Translations under genes and position numbers: made by a program
Shown here: positions 42,005 through 50,861 of the stretch, piece after piece
How positions within the stretch are numbered: the stretch's first letter is position 1
Layout: each line of letters begins with the position of its first letter
The notes under the pieces: model-generated
The model's input: the letters and a program-made list of their open reading frames with translations, nothing else
What the model was told of the DNA's origin: nothing
Databases searched by the model: none
Assembly (NCBI GenBank): GCA_900149785.2
Contig: FSSI02000018.1
Location: 24,324-88,323 of the forward strand
Direction: 5' to 3'
DNA length: 64,000 nucleotides
Origin: Sodalinema lacuna_A
GTDB lineage: Bacteria > Cyanobacteriota > Cyanobacteriia > Cyanobacteriales > Geitlerinemataceae

Positions 42005-42700
42005 TTAACACGCACCGCTTCCTTTGACGACAACCAGAATCGTTTTCAGAATCAGTTGTAAATCATAGGTCACAGACCATTTTTCTTGATATTGAAGATC
42101 CATTTCAACGATATCTTCAAAGTTTTTCACCGTGGAGCGTCCGTTCACTTGCCATTCCCCAGTTAAGCCGGGTTTGACATCGAGCCGCCGCCAATGGTGA
42201 GGGGTGTAGCGTGCAACTTCGTCAGGAGTCGGGGGACGCGTTCCCACTAGACTCATATCGCCTTTGAGAACATTCCAAAACTGAGGCAGTTCGTCGAGAC
42301 TGGTCCGACGGAGGAAACGACCGATCCGAGTAATCCGGGGGTCATTTTCATTTTTGAAGATGAAGCCGCTGGCTTGGTTTTGTACTAAATGTTTTTTCTG
42401 GTCAGCATCGGCCACCATTGAGCGGAATTTCCAAATCCGGAAGGGTTTGCCTTTATAGCCACAACGAACTTGGCTATAAAAGATGCCGCCGGAGTCGGAG
42501 ATTGAGGTGGCGATCGCCACAGGAATCGCGACCATCGCGGTGATACATAACCCGACGATGGCGCCGAGGATATCGATGATGCGTTTGACTCGGCTGTTGG
42601 CCGAGGGATGGATTGGTTCGGAAAATACTGCTGCGGTATCGGAGTGATACGGATTGAAGGCAGCAAATTGCGAAGTCAGTGTCGTAGTCACGGTTGGCAC
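42005..42700 (-). CDS. Bacterial sugar transferase (undecaprenyl-phosphate glycosylphosphotransferase)
   Basis: 231 residues, GTG start. One membrane segment (about 44-67, ILGAIVGLCITAMVAIPVAI) precedes the catalytic domain, with KRIIDILGA, FRIWKFRSMVADAD, RITRIGRFLRRTSLDELPQFWNVLKGDMSLVGTRPP and KPGLTGEWQVNGRS. It loads the first sugar phosphate onto the lipid carrier to start exopolysaccharide synthesis, like WcaJ or HepC-type proteins. It is a short, one-helix form. uppS, which makes the carrier, lies elsewhere in the window. Confidence 0.93.
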   Translation of the reverse strand: MPTVTTTLTSQFAAFNPYHSDTAAVFSEPIHPSANSRVKRIIDILGAIVGLCITAMVAIPVAIATSISDSGGIFYSQVRCGYKGKPFRIWKFRSMVADADQKKHLVQNQASGFIFKNENDPRITRIGRFLRRTSLDELPQFWNVLKGDMSLVGTRPPTPDEVARYTPHHWRRLDVKPGLTGEWQVNGRSTVKNFEDIVEMDLQYQEKWSVTYDLQLILKTILVVVKGSGAC

Positions 42701-42918
42701 TCTTCGTTACATTACAGGTCAGCCCTTATGACCCCAATATAGTCAGACTGCCGGCGTCTGGGTAGATGTTCCCCATCAAGTTTGCTTAATCTTCATCATT
42801 GAGGCGACTTTTTTAAAGTTACGATGAGGAAATGCCGCAAAATGACAAAATTTTCTAGGGAGACGGAGTGATATGGATCACCAACGGGGTCTGGTTTCCC
42901 GCAAATTTCTCACGAATT

Positions 42919-43548
42919 TCAGTGGTGGCCGGCCAACTGGCGGAATAAGTCTTTGACTTTATGTAAATCTTTGTCTCCTGGCGATCGCTCGACGCCACTG
43001 GAGAGATCAACACCGTCGGGATGAAGTTCAGATAAGGCCTGGCCAATGTTCTCGGGGGTGAGGCCCCCAGCCAGAAACCAGGGAACGGCAGGATCGAACG
43101 ATTGTAACGCTTGCCAATCTAGGGTTTTGCCGGTTCCCCCGAGTTGTTTGGGGTGGTACGCATCTAGGAGTAGGCCATCGATCGCATCGTGATAGCAATC
43201 GCTCCTCTGTAGGTCAGCGGTTTGGCGAATCCGCAAGGCTTTAATGAGTTCGAGTTCAGGCAGCGCGGCCCGCAACGCCTGACAAAAGGCGGGAGATTCG
43301 TCGCCGTGGAGTTGAATGCCGCTGAGGGGGGCAATCTCAAGCACGTGGCGGATTTCTTCAATGGAGACGTTCGCGACGACTCCGATGCGATCGCAGGGGG
43401 GAAGGATCTGACAAATCTCGGCAATCTGTTCGGGGGTCACATAACGGGGAGAGGCTTTCACGCAAATAAACCCCAACGCCGTCGCGCCGGCTTGCACAAT
43501 CGCCCGTCCCTGTTCGGCTTGGCTGATGCCACAAATTTTAACCCGCAT
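42919..43548 (-). CDS. trpF: Phosphoribosylanthranilate isomerase
   Basis: 209 residues from the ATG at 43548, giving the usual MRVKICGISQAEQG start. A TIM barrel that carries out the third step of tryptophan synthesis; the catalytic Cys is in KICG and the catalytic Asp in LLLDAYHP. The phosphate sites are FLAGGLTPENIG and VDLSSGVERSPGDKD. It stands alone, as common in cyanobacteria. Confidence 0.97.
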   Translation of the reverse strand: MRVKICGISQAEQGRAIVQAGATALGFICVKASPRYVTPEQIAEICQILPPCDRIGVVANVSIEEIRHVLEIAPLSGIQLHGDESPAFCQALRAALPELELIKALRIRQTADLQRSDCYHDAIDGLLLDAYHPKQLGGTGKTLDWQALQSFDPAVPWFLAGGLTPENIGQALSELHPDGVDLSSGVERSPGDKDLHKVKDLFRQLAGHH

Positions 43549-43721
43549 TGGCGATCGTCCTGAACTCGCGGGGCGTTGCAACGCCCTCCCAGTCATTTAT
43601 CATATTGGAGTGGCATTGTCAAGCTATTGTGATCCCAATTGAGCCTTCACTCCGAACCGCTCAACTGGGATCAGTTTGTTAACTATTTCAACGTTTACAG
43701 AGATTCCTAGGGATTTCTGCC

Positions 43722-43727
43722 TATAAT
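43722..43727 (+). promoter_or_regulatory. Probable -10 box of psaK
   Basis: A perfect TATAAT stands 40 bases before the psaK ATG. A TTTACA lies 22 bases further upstream (43694-43699), too far for a standard -35, so recognition may need an activator. Confidence 0.45.
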
Positions 43728-43766
43728 CTAGCCCAATCCGCTACTTTTTTATCTTCATTTACAACC

Positions 43767-44042
43767 ATGCTTTTTATCAACAGCACCTTAACTCTAGCGG
43801 CCTCGAGCTTAACCACTCCCTGGTCAACCGACGTTGCCATCATTATGGTTGCGTCTAACCTATTTGCCCTGGCCATCGGACGCTATGCCATTCAAAAACG
43901 AGGGGTTGGCCCAGCATTGCCGATCTCGGTTCCAGGGCTGTTTGAGGGCTTTGGTTGGTCAGAACTTCTGGCGACGGCGAGCTTTGGCCATATCCTCGGT
44001 GCCGGTATTATCCTGGGTCTAGGTGGTTCTGGGGCCTTATAG
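43767..44042 (+). CDS. psaK: Photosystem I reaction-centre subunit PsaK (subunit X)
   Basis: 91 residues with two transmembrane helices: about residues 22-42 (DVAIIMVASNLFALAIGRYAI) and 66-88. The loop RGVGPALPISVPGLFEGFGW is typical. It sits at the edge of PSI and takes part in binding light-harvesting proteins and phycobilisome energy transfer. Followed by a clear terminator. Confidence 0.95.
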   Translation: MLFINSTLTLAASSLTTPWSTDVAIIMVASNLFALAIGRYAIQKRGVGPALPISVPGLFEGFGWSELLATASFGHILGAGIILGLGGSGAL

Positions 44043-44083
44043 GTGTTAACAACGGTTGACGTTGACGGCGAATGAGTTAAAGT

Positions 44084-44110
44084 GGGCGACCTTAACGGGT
44101 TGCCCTTTTT
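44084..44110 (+). terminator. Terminator of psaK
   Basis: GGGCGACC pairs with GGTTGCCC (one G-U), loop of six, then five T. It is 42 bases past the psaK stop. Confidence 0.8.
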
Positions 44111-44146
44111 GCTGGGAAGGCGGCTGGGAAGGCGGCTGGGAAAGCT
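44111..44146. repeat. 12-bp tandem repeat (GCTGGGAAGGCG, about 2.7 copies)
   Basis: Two perfect copies (44111-44122, 44123-44134) and a diverged third lie between the psaK terminator and the stop of the AAA-like gene on the other strand. Confidence 0.85.
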
Positions 44147-44150
44147 GCCA

Positions 44151-45290
44151 TTAACCCAAGCGTTGGCGAATCCAGAGAGCGAATAGGGGCAAAGCGAGAC
44201 GGTAGCCGAGATCGGGACCATAGATAAGGCCTTTATGTTGTAGACCGGCGATCGCCCCTTGTAACGAGCCACCTCGTGAGAGATGGTGTTTTTGGATATA
44301 GTGGCGGCTTTGGGGTTTATCGGTGGGATCGAGGGCTAAGGATTCGAGGAGTTGTAGTTGTGAGGCGGGTAAAAGAACCAACAAAGACTCAAAGATATTG
44401 CTTAAATCGGCCAGTAAGTCTTGTAGCGTCTCCGCGATCGCCACGTCATCTAAACGACCATGATCCCAACGGCGTTGACGTAAACGACCCACTAACATCG
44501 ACGCATCGCCGATATGTCCTTGAACGGCGTTGAGGAAGGTTTCTAGGGCCGGCGATCGCGGATCAAAACTCAAACCCACTTGCTGTAAGACCAATTGCGC
44601 CCAAGCGGCCACGACATCATCGGCTAGGGGCGTTAGACAAATGGTTTCGAGGCAACGATGCTCTTCATAGAGGGTATAACTTTCAGCGAGGGTGGCAATT
44701 AGGACATAGTTGGCGGTGGTGTGGCGGGTGATGGCCTCTTGTAACCCAGTTTCCCATTGGGCCGTGCGATCCCAGGCCCGGATATGGGGAAATCCTTGAA
44801 AAATCAGGATCACCTGTCGTTTCATGGCGATCGCCAACTGCTGAGGAAGCTGCAACAGAACCTGATAGGCCTGCCAGAGTTGCTCAGCGGTGAGAACTGG
44901 CTCCCGTTGCAAGGATAACTTACGAGGACCCGTGGCATTGAACTCAAACCACGGTTGTCCCTCTGTGACGGTCCAATGTTGCAGGAAGGCGATCGCCCCT
45001 TGGCTTTTGGCCCCCTGAGAAATCCCCTCACAGAGTAACTGCACAAACCGCCGTCCATCGGTGGCGCGAATACAGTCGACTTCCATCACTTTCGCCCCCA
45101 CCTCCCGGGCCGCTCGTCGAACTAGGGTTCGACGGCCACTTCCTGGAACTCCCGCAATGAGTAAATCGCGACCATTGGCTAACGTCTGAGTAATCTGCTG
45201 AAACTGAGCCTGTCGCCCAAACAATTCCAGTACCGATTCTTTCTGTGCAGAGATCCTCGGTACTGTCTCACCTGGTGTTGGTCCTAGCAT
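44151..45290 (-). CDS. AAA/STAND-like ATPase protein with degenerate nucleotide site
   Basis: 379 residues from the ATG at 45290. The layout follows an AAA or Orc/Cdc6-like fold: FGRQAQFQQI, then LLIAGVPGSGRRTLVRRA, where Walker A has Arg in place of the usual Lys. The expected Walker B segment reads QVILIFQGFPHI without the acidic pair. The C-terminal 100 residues look like a winged helix (LLESLALDPTDKPQSRHYIQKH, LQHKGLIYGPDLGYRL). Such proteins can bind nucleotides weakly or serve as scaffolds. Function unknown. Confidence 0.7.
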   Translation of the reverse strand: MLGPTPGETVPRISAQKESVLELFGRQAQFQQITQTLANGRDLLIAGVPGSGRRTLVRRAAREVGAKVMEVDCIRATDGRRFVQLLCEGISQGAKSQGAIAFLQHWTVTEGQPWFEFNATGPRKLSLQREPVLTAEQLWQAYQVLLQLPQQLAIAMKRQVILIFQGFPHIRAWDRTAQWETGLQEAITRHTTANYVLIATLAESYTLYEEHRCLETICLTPLADDVVAAWAQLVLQQVGLSFDPRSPALETFLNAVQGHIGDASMLVGRLRQRRWDHGRLDDVAIAETLQDLLADLSNIFESLLVLLPASQLQLLESLALDPTDKPQSRHYIQKHHLSRGGSLQGAIAGLQHKGLIYGPDLGYRLALPLFALWIRQRLG

Positions 45291-45467
45291 CCTGTAGTTC
45301 TTCGCTATTGCATCAACATCAACGTTGTCATCTCGCACGATAAGCCAGATCAGACCCAAACACAACCAAAAATTATAGTGCCACATCGTGACAACACTAA
45401 AAAATCGTGCTAGTCTGATTCTAACACAGACAATTTTGAGTTTAGTCCTTAGCCCCTGACAACCTCC

Positions 45468-45803
45468 GTGTTAGAAGCCTGCATCTTAGCAACCGTCCTT
45501 ATCGGATTCATCGGTATCATCGTCAAGCAAAATCTGTTGATGAAGATCATCGCCATGGATGTCATGAGTACAGGTGCGATCGCCTACTACGTCTTCATCT
45601 CCTCGCGAGATGGACTCTCATCACCGATTTTCAATCAAGAGACTCCCCTGCAATATGCCGATCCAGTTCCTCAAGCAGTGATCTTAACTGCCATTGTCAT
45701 TGGCTTTTCCATTCAGGCGTTAATGCTTGTCAGTGCGATGAAACTCGCACATCATAACCCCACCCTAGAAACCAATGAAATCGAGGACAACAACACGCCA
45801 TGA
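45468..45803 (+). CDS. mrpC: Mrp antiporter subunit C (NuoK-like)
   Basis: 111 residues, GTG start. Three membrane helices (about 4-22, 27-47, 70-92), with the NuoK-like GIIVKQNLLMKIIAMDVMSTGAI core. It belongs to the multisubunit Na+/H+ antiporter of the plasma membrane, related to complex I. Its stop overlaps the start of the next gene as ATGA, the first of a fully coupled series of seven genes. Confidence 0.92.
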   Translation: MLEACILATVLIGFIGIIVKQNLLMKIIAMDVMSTGAIAYYVFISSRDGLSSPIFNQETPLQYADPVPQAVILTAIVIGFSIQALMLVSAMKLAHHNPTLETNEIEDNNTP

Positions 45804-47230
45804 TGTCTCTGACCATTATTTGGATTGCGCTGCCACTATTTATTGGACTCACAATCTACCTGCTGCCGAAGTTAGATCGATATCTGGCCTTGGCAACGGT
45901 CTTGATGTCCTTCGGCTATGGACTGAATCTATTTTTAAGCCAAACCTCTCAAGAATTTCAACTTTTAGATAACTTTGGTGTCAGCTTTTGGGTTGACTCA
46001 CTCAGTAGCCAGTTCATCCTCACCAATGCTTTGGTAACAGGCGCTGTTATTCTCTATTCATCATTTCAGAACAAAACCGCGTTTTTTTACAGTCAAGCAA
46101 TTATTCTACATGGCAGCGTCAATGCTGTTTTTATTTGCGCGGACTTTATGAGTCTGTATGTAGCCCTAGAGGTGATTGGGGTTGCCGCCTTTTTATTGGT
46201 GTCATATCCAAGAAGCGATCGCGCCCTCTGGGTAGCCTTGCGCTACTTGTTTGTCAGCAACACCTCGATGCTGTTTTACCTGATTGGGGCAATTTTAGTC
46301 TATCAAGCGAACCATTCCTTTGCCTTTACCGGCCTATCTAATGCTCCTCCTGAAGCCATTGCCCTAATTTTACTGGGCTTATTAAGTAAAGGTGGCGTGT
46401 TTGTCTCCGGGTTATGGTTGCCTCTGACCCATTCCGAATCAGAAAGTCCCGTCTCCGCACTTCTCTCGGGATCTGTCGTTAAAGCCGGTGTTTTCCCCCT
46501 ATTGCGCTGTGCCTTAATCATGGATGATTTGTTGCCCGTTGTACAAATCCTAGGCATCAGTACCAGCTTTTTCGGCATTATTTATGCCCTGTTCGAGAAA
46601 GACGCAAAACGAATTTTAGCCCTGAGTACGATTTCTCAATTGGGGTGGATGATGGTTGCACCAATGGTAGCTGGAGTTTATGCTCTCGCTCACGGATTAG
46701 TCAAATCACTTCTGTTTTTGGCCAGCGGTGCCTTACCGAGTCGAAATTTAGATGAACTTCAGGCCAAACCAATGTACGGTGGCTTATGGCTGATTCTACT
46801 GGTCGGTGGTTTATCCATGTCTGGCTGCCCCGGCTTCCTTGGTTTTGCAGCGAAAGTGTCCACCCTCAAAAGTCTGTCAGACTGGCCCGAGATTTTAATG
46901 AATGTCTCCTCAGTGGGTACGGCGCTGATTTTTGGTAAGTTCATTTTTCTCCCCCACAAATGGCAAGGAGGACATCTCAAACCCGGTTTAATCGTGGCCG
47001 CCGTGCTGTTAATTGCCAGCTTGTTCGTGGGGAATGTCTTATATCTACAAGCCTATAGCCTCGCCAACATCGGAAAAGCCTTAGCGGTTCTTGCTATCGG
47101 TTGGTTAGGATATTGGCTGTTCATTAAACGTCAAGATTTAAAACTGCCCCGAATGTTTGAACAGTTCGATCATCTCGTTGGCAGTATGAGTTTGGTGTTA
47201 ATTGTCTTGTTTTGGATGGTGTTTACATGA
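45800..47230 (+). CDS. mrpD: Mrp antiporter subunit D (proton-translocating)
   Basis: 476 residues, about fourteen transmembrane segments. It belongs to the NuoM/N-MrpA/D family. The essential glutamate of helix 5 and lysine of helix 7 are likely in LYVALEVIGVAAFLLVSY and LLSKGGVFVSGLWLPLTHSE. Proton-pathway lysine in GVYALAHGLVKSLLFLASG. Overlaps mrpC by four bases and mrpE by four. Confidence 0.93.
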   Translation: MMSLTIIWIALPLFIGLTIYLLPKLDRYLALATVLMSFGYGLNLFLSQTSQEFQLLDNFGVSFWVDSLSSQFILTNALVTGAVILYSSFQNKTAFFYSQAIILHGSVNAVFICADFMSLYVALEVIGVAAFLLVSYPRSDRALWVALRYLFVSNTSMLFYLIGAILVYQANHSFAFTGLSNAPPEAIALILLGLLSKGGVFVSGLWLPLTHSESESPVSALLSGSVVKAGVFPLLRCALIMDDLLPVVQILGISTSFFGIIYALFEKDAKRILALSTISQLGWMMVAPMVAGVYALAHGLVKSLLFLASGALPSRNLDELQAKPMYGGLWLILLVGGLSMSGCPGFLGFAAKVSTLKSLSDWPEILMNVSSVGTALIFGKFIFLPHKWQGGHLKPGLIVAAVLLIASLFVGNVLYLQAYSLANIGKALAVLAIGWLGYWLFIKRQDLKLPRMFEQFDHLVGSMSLVLIVLFWMVFT

Positions 47231-47607
47231 TTGGCTATCTCAACCTAATCTTACGTTTAACCATTTGGTTTTTACTAACCGATGATTTCAGTACCGCCAA
47301 TATTATCATTGGACTGGTGGTCTGTTTTTTCCTGCCGGGATTACACAAAACCTCCAGTTCACTCCAGGATTGGCTGCGAGTCTTCGGGGAAATTATTGTC
47401 GCCATTCCTCAAGCTTACTGGGAAGCCTTGGAAATGATTGTGAGTCCTCACATTGAGGAGGAGTTTACGTTAGAACGCGTTAAACCGCAACGAACATCGG
47501 GTTTGATTTTTCTGGATATTTTCGTGATTACTTTTACCCCAAAAACGATTGTGACAAAATATCATGAACATGGCTGGTATGAAGTTCATAAAATAAAACG
47601 GAGTTGA
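47227..47607 (+). CDS. mrpE: Mrp antiporter subunit E
   Basis: 126 residues from the ATG in the ATGA overlap at 47227. Two or three N-terminal helices (LNLILRLTIWFLLTDD; IIIGLVVCFFLPGL), then a cytoplasmic domain with the family pattern VSPHIEEEFTLERVK, DIFVITFTPKTIV and WYEVHKI. MrpE is thought to help assembly. Confidence 0.9.
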   Translation: MIGYLNLILRLTIWFLLTDDFSTANIIIGLVVCFFLPGLHKTSSSLQDWLRVFGEIIVAIPQAYWEALEMIVSPHIEEEFTLERVKPQRTSGLIFLDIFVITFTPKTIVTKYHEHGWYEVHKIKRS

Positions 47608-47612
47608 CAGCG

Positions 47613-47885
47613 ATGGATGGTTTAATTTTTGGCATGATTATCTGTTTGTTGCTGCCAATTTATGAAGCCTGGAAGGCAGATGATATTTGGCAAAAAATGT
47701 TGGCATTTTCAAGTATTGAAACTAAATCTTCAATTATTATCCTGGCAATTTCGGTGTCTCGTGAAGATTGGATGATTGGTTTGGTCGGTGTTATTATTCT
47801 TAGTGTGGGAAATGCTGCCTTAATGCTATTAGCTAACCTCATTAAACGGGCAAATAGTGCATCAAGTCGAGGATTTTATGGTTAA
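47613..47885 (+). CDS. mrpF: Mrp antiporter subunit F
   Basis: 90 residues. I prefer the ATG at 47613, with GGAG ten bases before it, over an in-frame TTG at 47604. Three helices at about 2-18, 33-52 and 57-78. Overlaps mrpG by eight bases. Confidence 0.85.
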   Translation: MDGLIFGMIICLLLPIYEAWKADDIWQKMLAFSSIETKSSIIILAISVSREDWMIGLVGVIILSVGNAALMLLANLIKRANSASSRGFYG

Positions 47886-48156
47886 CTTTTTGAGCTATTT
47901 CTGTCTCGGATTTGGACTTATTTTATGGTTTTGGGGAACCTTTCCCTTACTGGGGCGGCGCTCAGTACTCTTTAAACTCCATAATCTTTCCATTTCCGAT
48001 ATTCTAGGATCGATGAGTATTGTTGTGGGACTGGCGTTGAAAATTCCTCGCGAGTTACCGTTGTTGATTTTAGCCCTAATTTCCTTAGCAATTTGGAATA
48101 CCGTTTTGGGCTATGTGTTGGCCTACTGTACTCGGAGGACTGTTGAGGATGATTGA
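47878..48156 (+). CDS. mrpG: Mrp antiporter subunit G
   Basis: 92 residues from the ATG at 47878 inside the mrpF end. Three helices; the core GTFPLLGRRSVLFKLHNLSISDILGS matches MrpG (…RRHALFKRLHAAT-like). Eight-base overlap with the next gene. Confidence 0.85.
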   Translation: MVNFLSYFCLGFGLILWFWGTFPLLGRRSVLFKLHNLSISDILGSMSIVVGLALKIPRELPLLILALISLAIWNTVLGYVLAYCTRRTVEDD

Positions 48157-48778
48157 GTGGTACATTTACATTATTGTGGCGCTGCTTCCCTTGACGGCGG
48201 TGATGTTGGTGCGATCGCAAAATCCCTATCACGCCCTCGTGATTCGAGGGATTTTAGGAGCGGTGGCGGCCTTAGTCTATGCTGTTTTGGGAGCCGCTGA
48301 TGTAGCCTTGACGGAGGCCTTAGTCGGGACCATGTTGGCCATTACACTCTATGCTGTTGCGGTGCGTTCCTCTCTGGTTCTACGGTTAGGAGTCGAGGCT
48401 TCTAAATTTCAAGGAGATCGATGCGATCGCTTTTGGGGCTTACTTTGGCGTGAATTGAGTGGCATTTTTGACACCTACTACTTACGATTAGAACTCGTCA
48501 CGTACCCCAGTTCCGAAGCGTTACATCAAGCCTTGCGAAATCAAGACATTCATGCGATCGCCGAAACCACCGACCGAGAACCCGTCGTTGAGGCAACCGC
48601 CACGGAGGGGATCATCCAAGCGGACCCCAAACCCTTCATTGTCACAACCCGAGTGCGCCGAATTTATGAGTTGATGCAAACCGATCTAGCCCTAACTAGC
48701 CCTCGGTTGCTATTGTCCGAAGACCAACCTTCTGAGAAATCATTTGACCGATCTGATGTGGGAGTGAGTAAGGTATGA
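48149..48778 (+). CDS. Mrp subunit with DUF4040 (MrpA C-terminal/MbhD-like) domain
   Basis: 209 residues. The first 80 are two or three helices of the DUF4040 type (YHALVIRGILGAVAALVYAVLGAADVALTEALVGTML), which correspond to the segment after the antiporter module in full-length MrpA. The remaining 125 residues are soluble (ELSGIFDTYYLRLELVTYPSS, FIVTTRVRRIYELMQ). No full-length MrpA is present, so this is the split or shortened form seen in cyanobacterial mrp operons. Coupled to the next gene by ATGA. Confidence 0.82.
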   Translation: MIEWYIYIIVALLPLTAVMLVRSQNPYHALVIRGILGAVAALVYAVLGAADVALTEALVGTMLAITLYAVAVRSSLVLRLGVEASKFQGDRCDRFWGLLWRELSGIFDTYYLRLELVTYPSSEALHQALRNQDIHAIAETTDREPVVEATATEGIIQADPKPFIVTTRVRRIYELMQTDLALTSPRLLLSEDQPSEKSFDRSDVGVSKV

Positions 48779-49437
48779 AATGGGTCTATTTAGCCGCCGT
48801 AGCTGCAATTTATCTCAAGTTTTTACTCCTTCCCAATATCAGCTTAGACTCCCTCGATCCCTCAGCCGTGGAGTTGGTGGTGGCCGATAGTGGCGTTCCC
48901 AACGCCGTGACGGGGATTATCTTCCGCAATCGTCTCTATGACACCATTTTTGAAGTGGTGGTGTTCACCATCGCCATTATGGGGTCTAAATTCCTGCTGG
49001 CCAACGAACATCCCCTGAGTGAAGTCCATCAATTTCGCGATCGCCCCTCCATCGTCTTAGCACGACTCGGCGCCCTCATTTCGGCGCTGGTGAGCATCGA
49101 GTTAGGGATTCGTGGACATCTCAGTCCCGGGGGTGGCTTTGCGGCTGGGGTGGCCGGAGGAACCGCCATCGGCCTGGTGGCCATTACCTCCAACGCCGAA
49201 TGGATGGAAGGAATTTATAAACGCTGGCGAGCGGCCTTAGCCGAAAAACTCTCCGTCTTAGTGTTTATCCTCCTCTCAGCACTCACCTTAGTCGGATTTG
49301 CACTCCCCCAAGGTGAATTAGGAGGCTTAATCAGTGGGGGAATTATCCCCATGATGAATCTCTTAGTCGCGTTTAAAGTCGCTCTCGGGTCTTGGGCCGC
49401 CATTTTACTATTTATCCGCTACCGAGGCCTCTTCTGA
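48775..49437 (+). CDS. mrpB: Mrp antiporter subunit B
   Basis: 220 residues. The first 75 residues resemble the MbhE-like end of MrpA (NAVTGIIFRNRLYDTIFEVVVFTIA). The rest is MrpB proper: GIRGHLSPGGGFAAGVAGGTAIGL and GGIIPMMNLLVAFKVALGSWAAILLF. About six helices. Last gene of the mrp operon (C-D-E-F-G-DUF4040-B). Confidence 0.9.
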   Translation: MKWVYLAAVAAIYLKFLLLPNISLDSLDPSAVELVVADSGVPNAVTGIIFRNRLYDTIFEVVVFTIAIMGSKFLLANEHPLSEVHQFRDRPSIVLARLGALISALVSIELGIRGHLSPGGGFAAGVAGGTAIGLVAITSNAEWMEGIYKRWRAALAEKLSVLVFILLSALTLVGFALPQGELGGLISGGIIPMMNLLVAFKVALGSWAAILLFIRYRGLF

Positions 49438-49604
49438 GGTTCTGGTTCAGACTGGACGACTGATGACTGGCCTAGGGCGGGTTGCAACCGCTACAATAGA
49501 GGGGTGAGATCCGGCGTGAAGTGGTTTGTTGCCAGAGTTGTTGCCAACGTTGCAGACAATTCACCGGTCTACCAACGCTGTTTAGAAATTAAAAGGATAG
49601 TTTC

Positions 49605-50834
49605 ATGCAATCAGGTGCGCGAATCATCTCGCTGTTTGGGATTCCGCTCTACATTCATTCATCTTGGTTCCTGATTTTGGCCTTATTCACCATTGCCAAA
49701 GGCGTTGCGTGGCAAGAAACCTATAACTGGGGTGGAGCCATCCCCTTCGTGGCTGGCTTTGTCAGTTCCCTGTTGCTGTTTGTCTCAGTGATTCTCCATG
49801 AACTCGGACATAGTTTAACGGCTCAAACTCAGGGCATTAAGGTCAACTCCATTACCCTCTTCCTGTTTGGGGGAGTGGCCGCCATTGATCGAGAATCTAA
49901 AACCCCAGGACAAGCCTTTCAGGTGGCCATCGCGGGACCAGCCGTGAGTTTTGGCCTCTTTGTACTGCTATCGCTCCTTGTCTCGATGTTACCGAGCCGC
50001 TCAACCCCAGCGGCGGTGTTGTTCGGTAATTTAGCCACAATTAACTTAGTGTTGTGTCTGTTTAATCTTATCCCGGGCTTACCTCTCGATGGAGGACAAG
50101 TCCTCAAAGCGGCGATTTGGAAAGCAACGGGCGATCGCTTCAAAGCCGTTCGTTGGGCGGCTCAATCGGGGGTATTTCTGGGAACCGGGGCCATCGCCTT
50201 TGGCTTATTTGTGGCGATCACGGTTGAGGGACTCACGGGAGGCTTCTGGATCGCCTTAATTGGTTGGTTTATTCTGCAAAATGCGAATAACTATAGCCGC
50301 GTCACCCGCTTACAAGAACTGTTAATCCATACTCCCGTCAGCGAAGCCATGACACGGCAGTTTCGGGTGGTAGATGGCGAGATGACGATTCGTGAGTTTA
50401 CTGATCGCTACCTGCTCTCGGAGCTATATGAGGGAAAATCTCAGCATCAACCCTATTTTGCGGCCTCGAATGGACGCTATCGCGGCGCGATCCACTTGGA
50501 CGATTTACGGAGGGTTGAGCGATCGCGCTGGGAGACGCAAACCTTGGAAACGATCGCTCATCCGATCTCAGAATTGGTCACACTTCGGGAAACGGCAACG
50601 GTGTTGGATGCGATTTTGCAATTGGAGCGATCGCAGCTTCGGGAGTTGACGATTTTAACCCCAGCTGATGCTGTCGCGGGAGTCGTGGATCGAGCGGGGA
50701 TTGTGCAGACGATCGCCCAGAAAACGGGTTTGGCGATTCCTAAGGCTGAGGTAGAACGGATTAAAACGGAAGGGCGTTATCCGGCGAATTTTCCCTTGGC
50801 GGCGATCGCCAAATCAATCCCCTTGGATTCCTAA
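49605..50834 (+). CDS. Site-2-type membrane metalloprotease with C-terminal CBS-like region
   Basis: 409 residues. M50 family: zinc motif HELGH at 65-69, the second ligand in NLIPGLPLDGGQVLKA (about 153-168), and six helices. Residues about 240-400 resemble a CBS pair (TPVSEAMTRQFRVVDGEMTI; PISELVTLRETATVLDAILQL). Cuts transmembrane helices to release regulators or clear signal peptides; the CBS part may sense nucleotides. Stands after the mrp operon, 168 bases away, with a TACAAT box at 49492-49497 as possible -10. Confidence 0.92.
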   Translation: MQSGARIISLFGIPLYIHSSWFLILALFTIAKGVAWQETYNWGGAIPFVAGFVSSLLLFVSVILHELGHSLTAQTQGIKVNSITLFLFGGVAAIDRESKTPGQAFQVAIAGPAVSFGLFVLLSLLVSMLPSRSTPAAVLFGNLATINLVLCLFNLIPGLPLDGGQVLKAAIWKATGDRFKAVRWAAQSGVFLGTGAIAFGLFVAITVEGLTGGFWIALIGWFILQNANNYSRVTRLQELLIHTPVSEAMTRQFRVVDGEMTIREFTDRYLLSELYEGKSQHQPYFAASNGRYRGAIHLDDLRRVERSRWETQTLETIAHPISELVTLRETATVLDAILQLERSQLRELTILTPADAVAGVVDRAGIVQTIAQKTGLAIPKAEVERIKTEGRYPANFPLAAIAKSIPLDS

Positions 50835-50861
50835 TCTTGGCTATCCTGTTTTGGACCCGTT

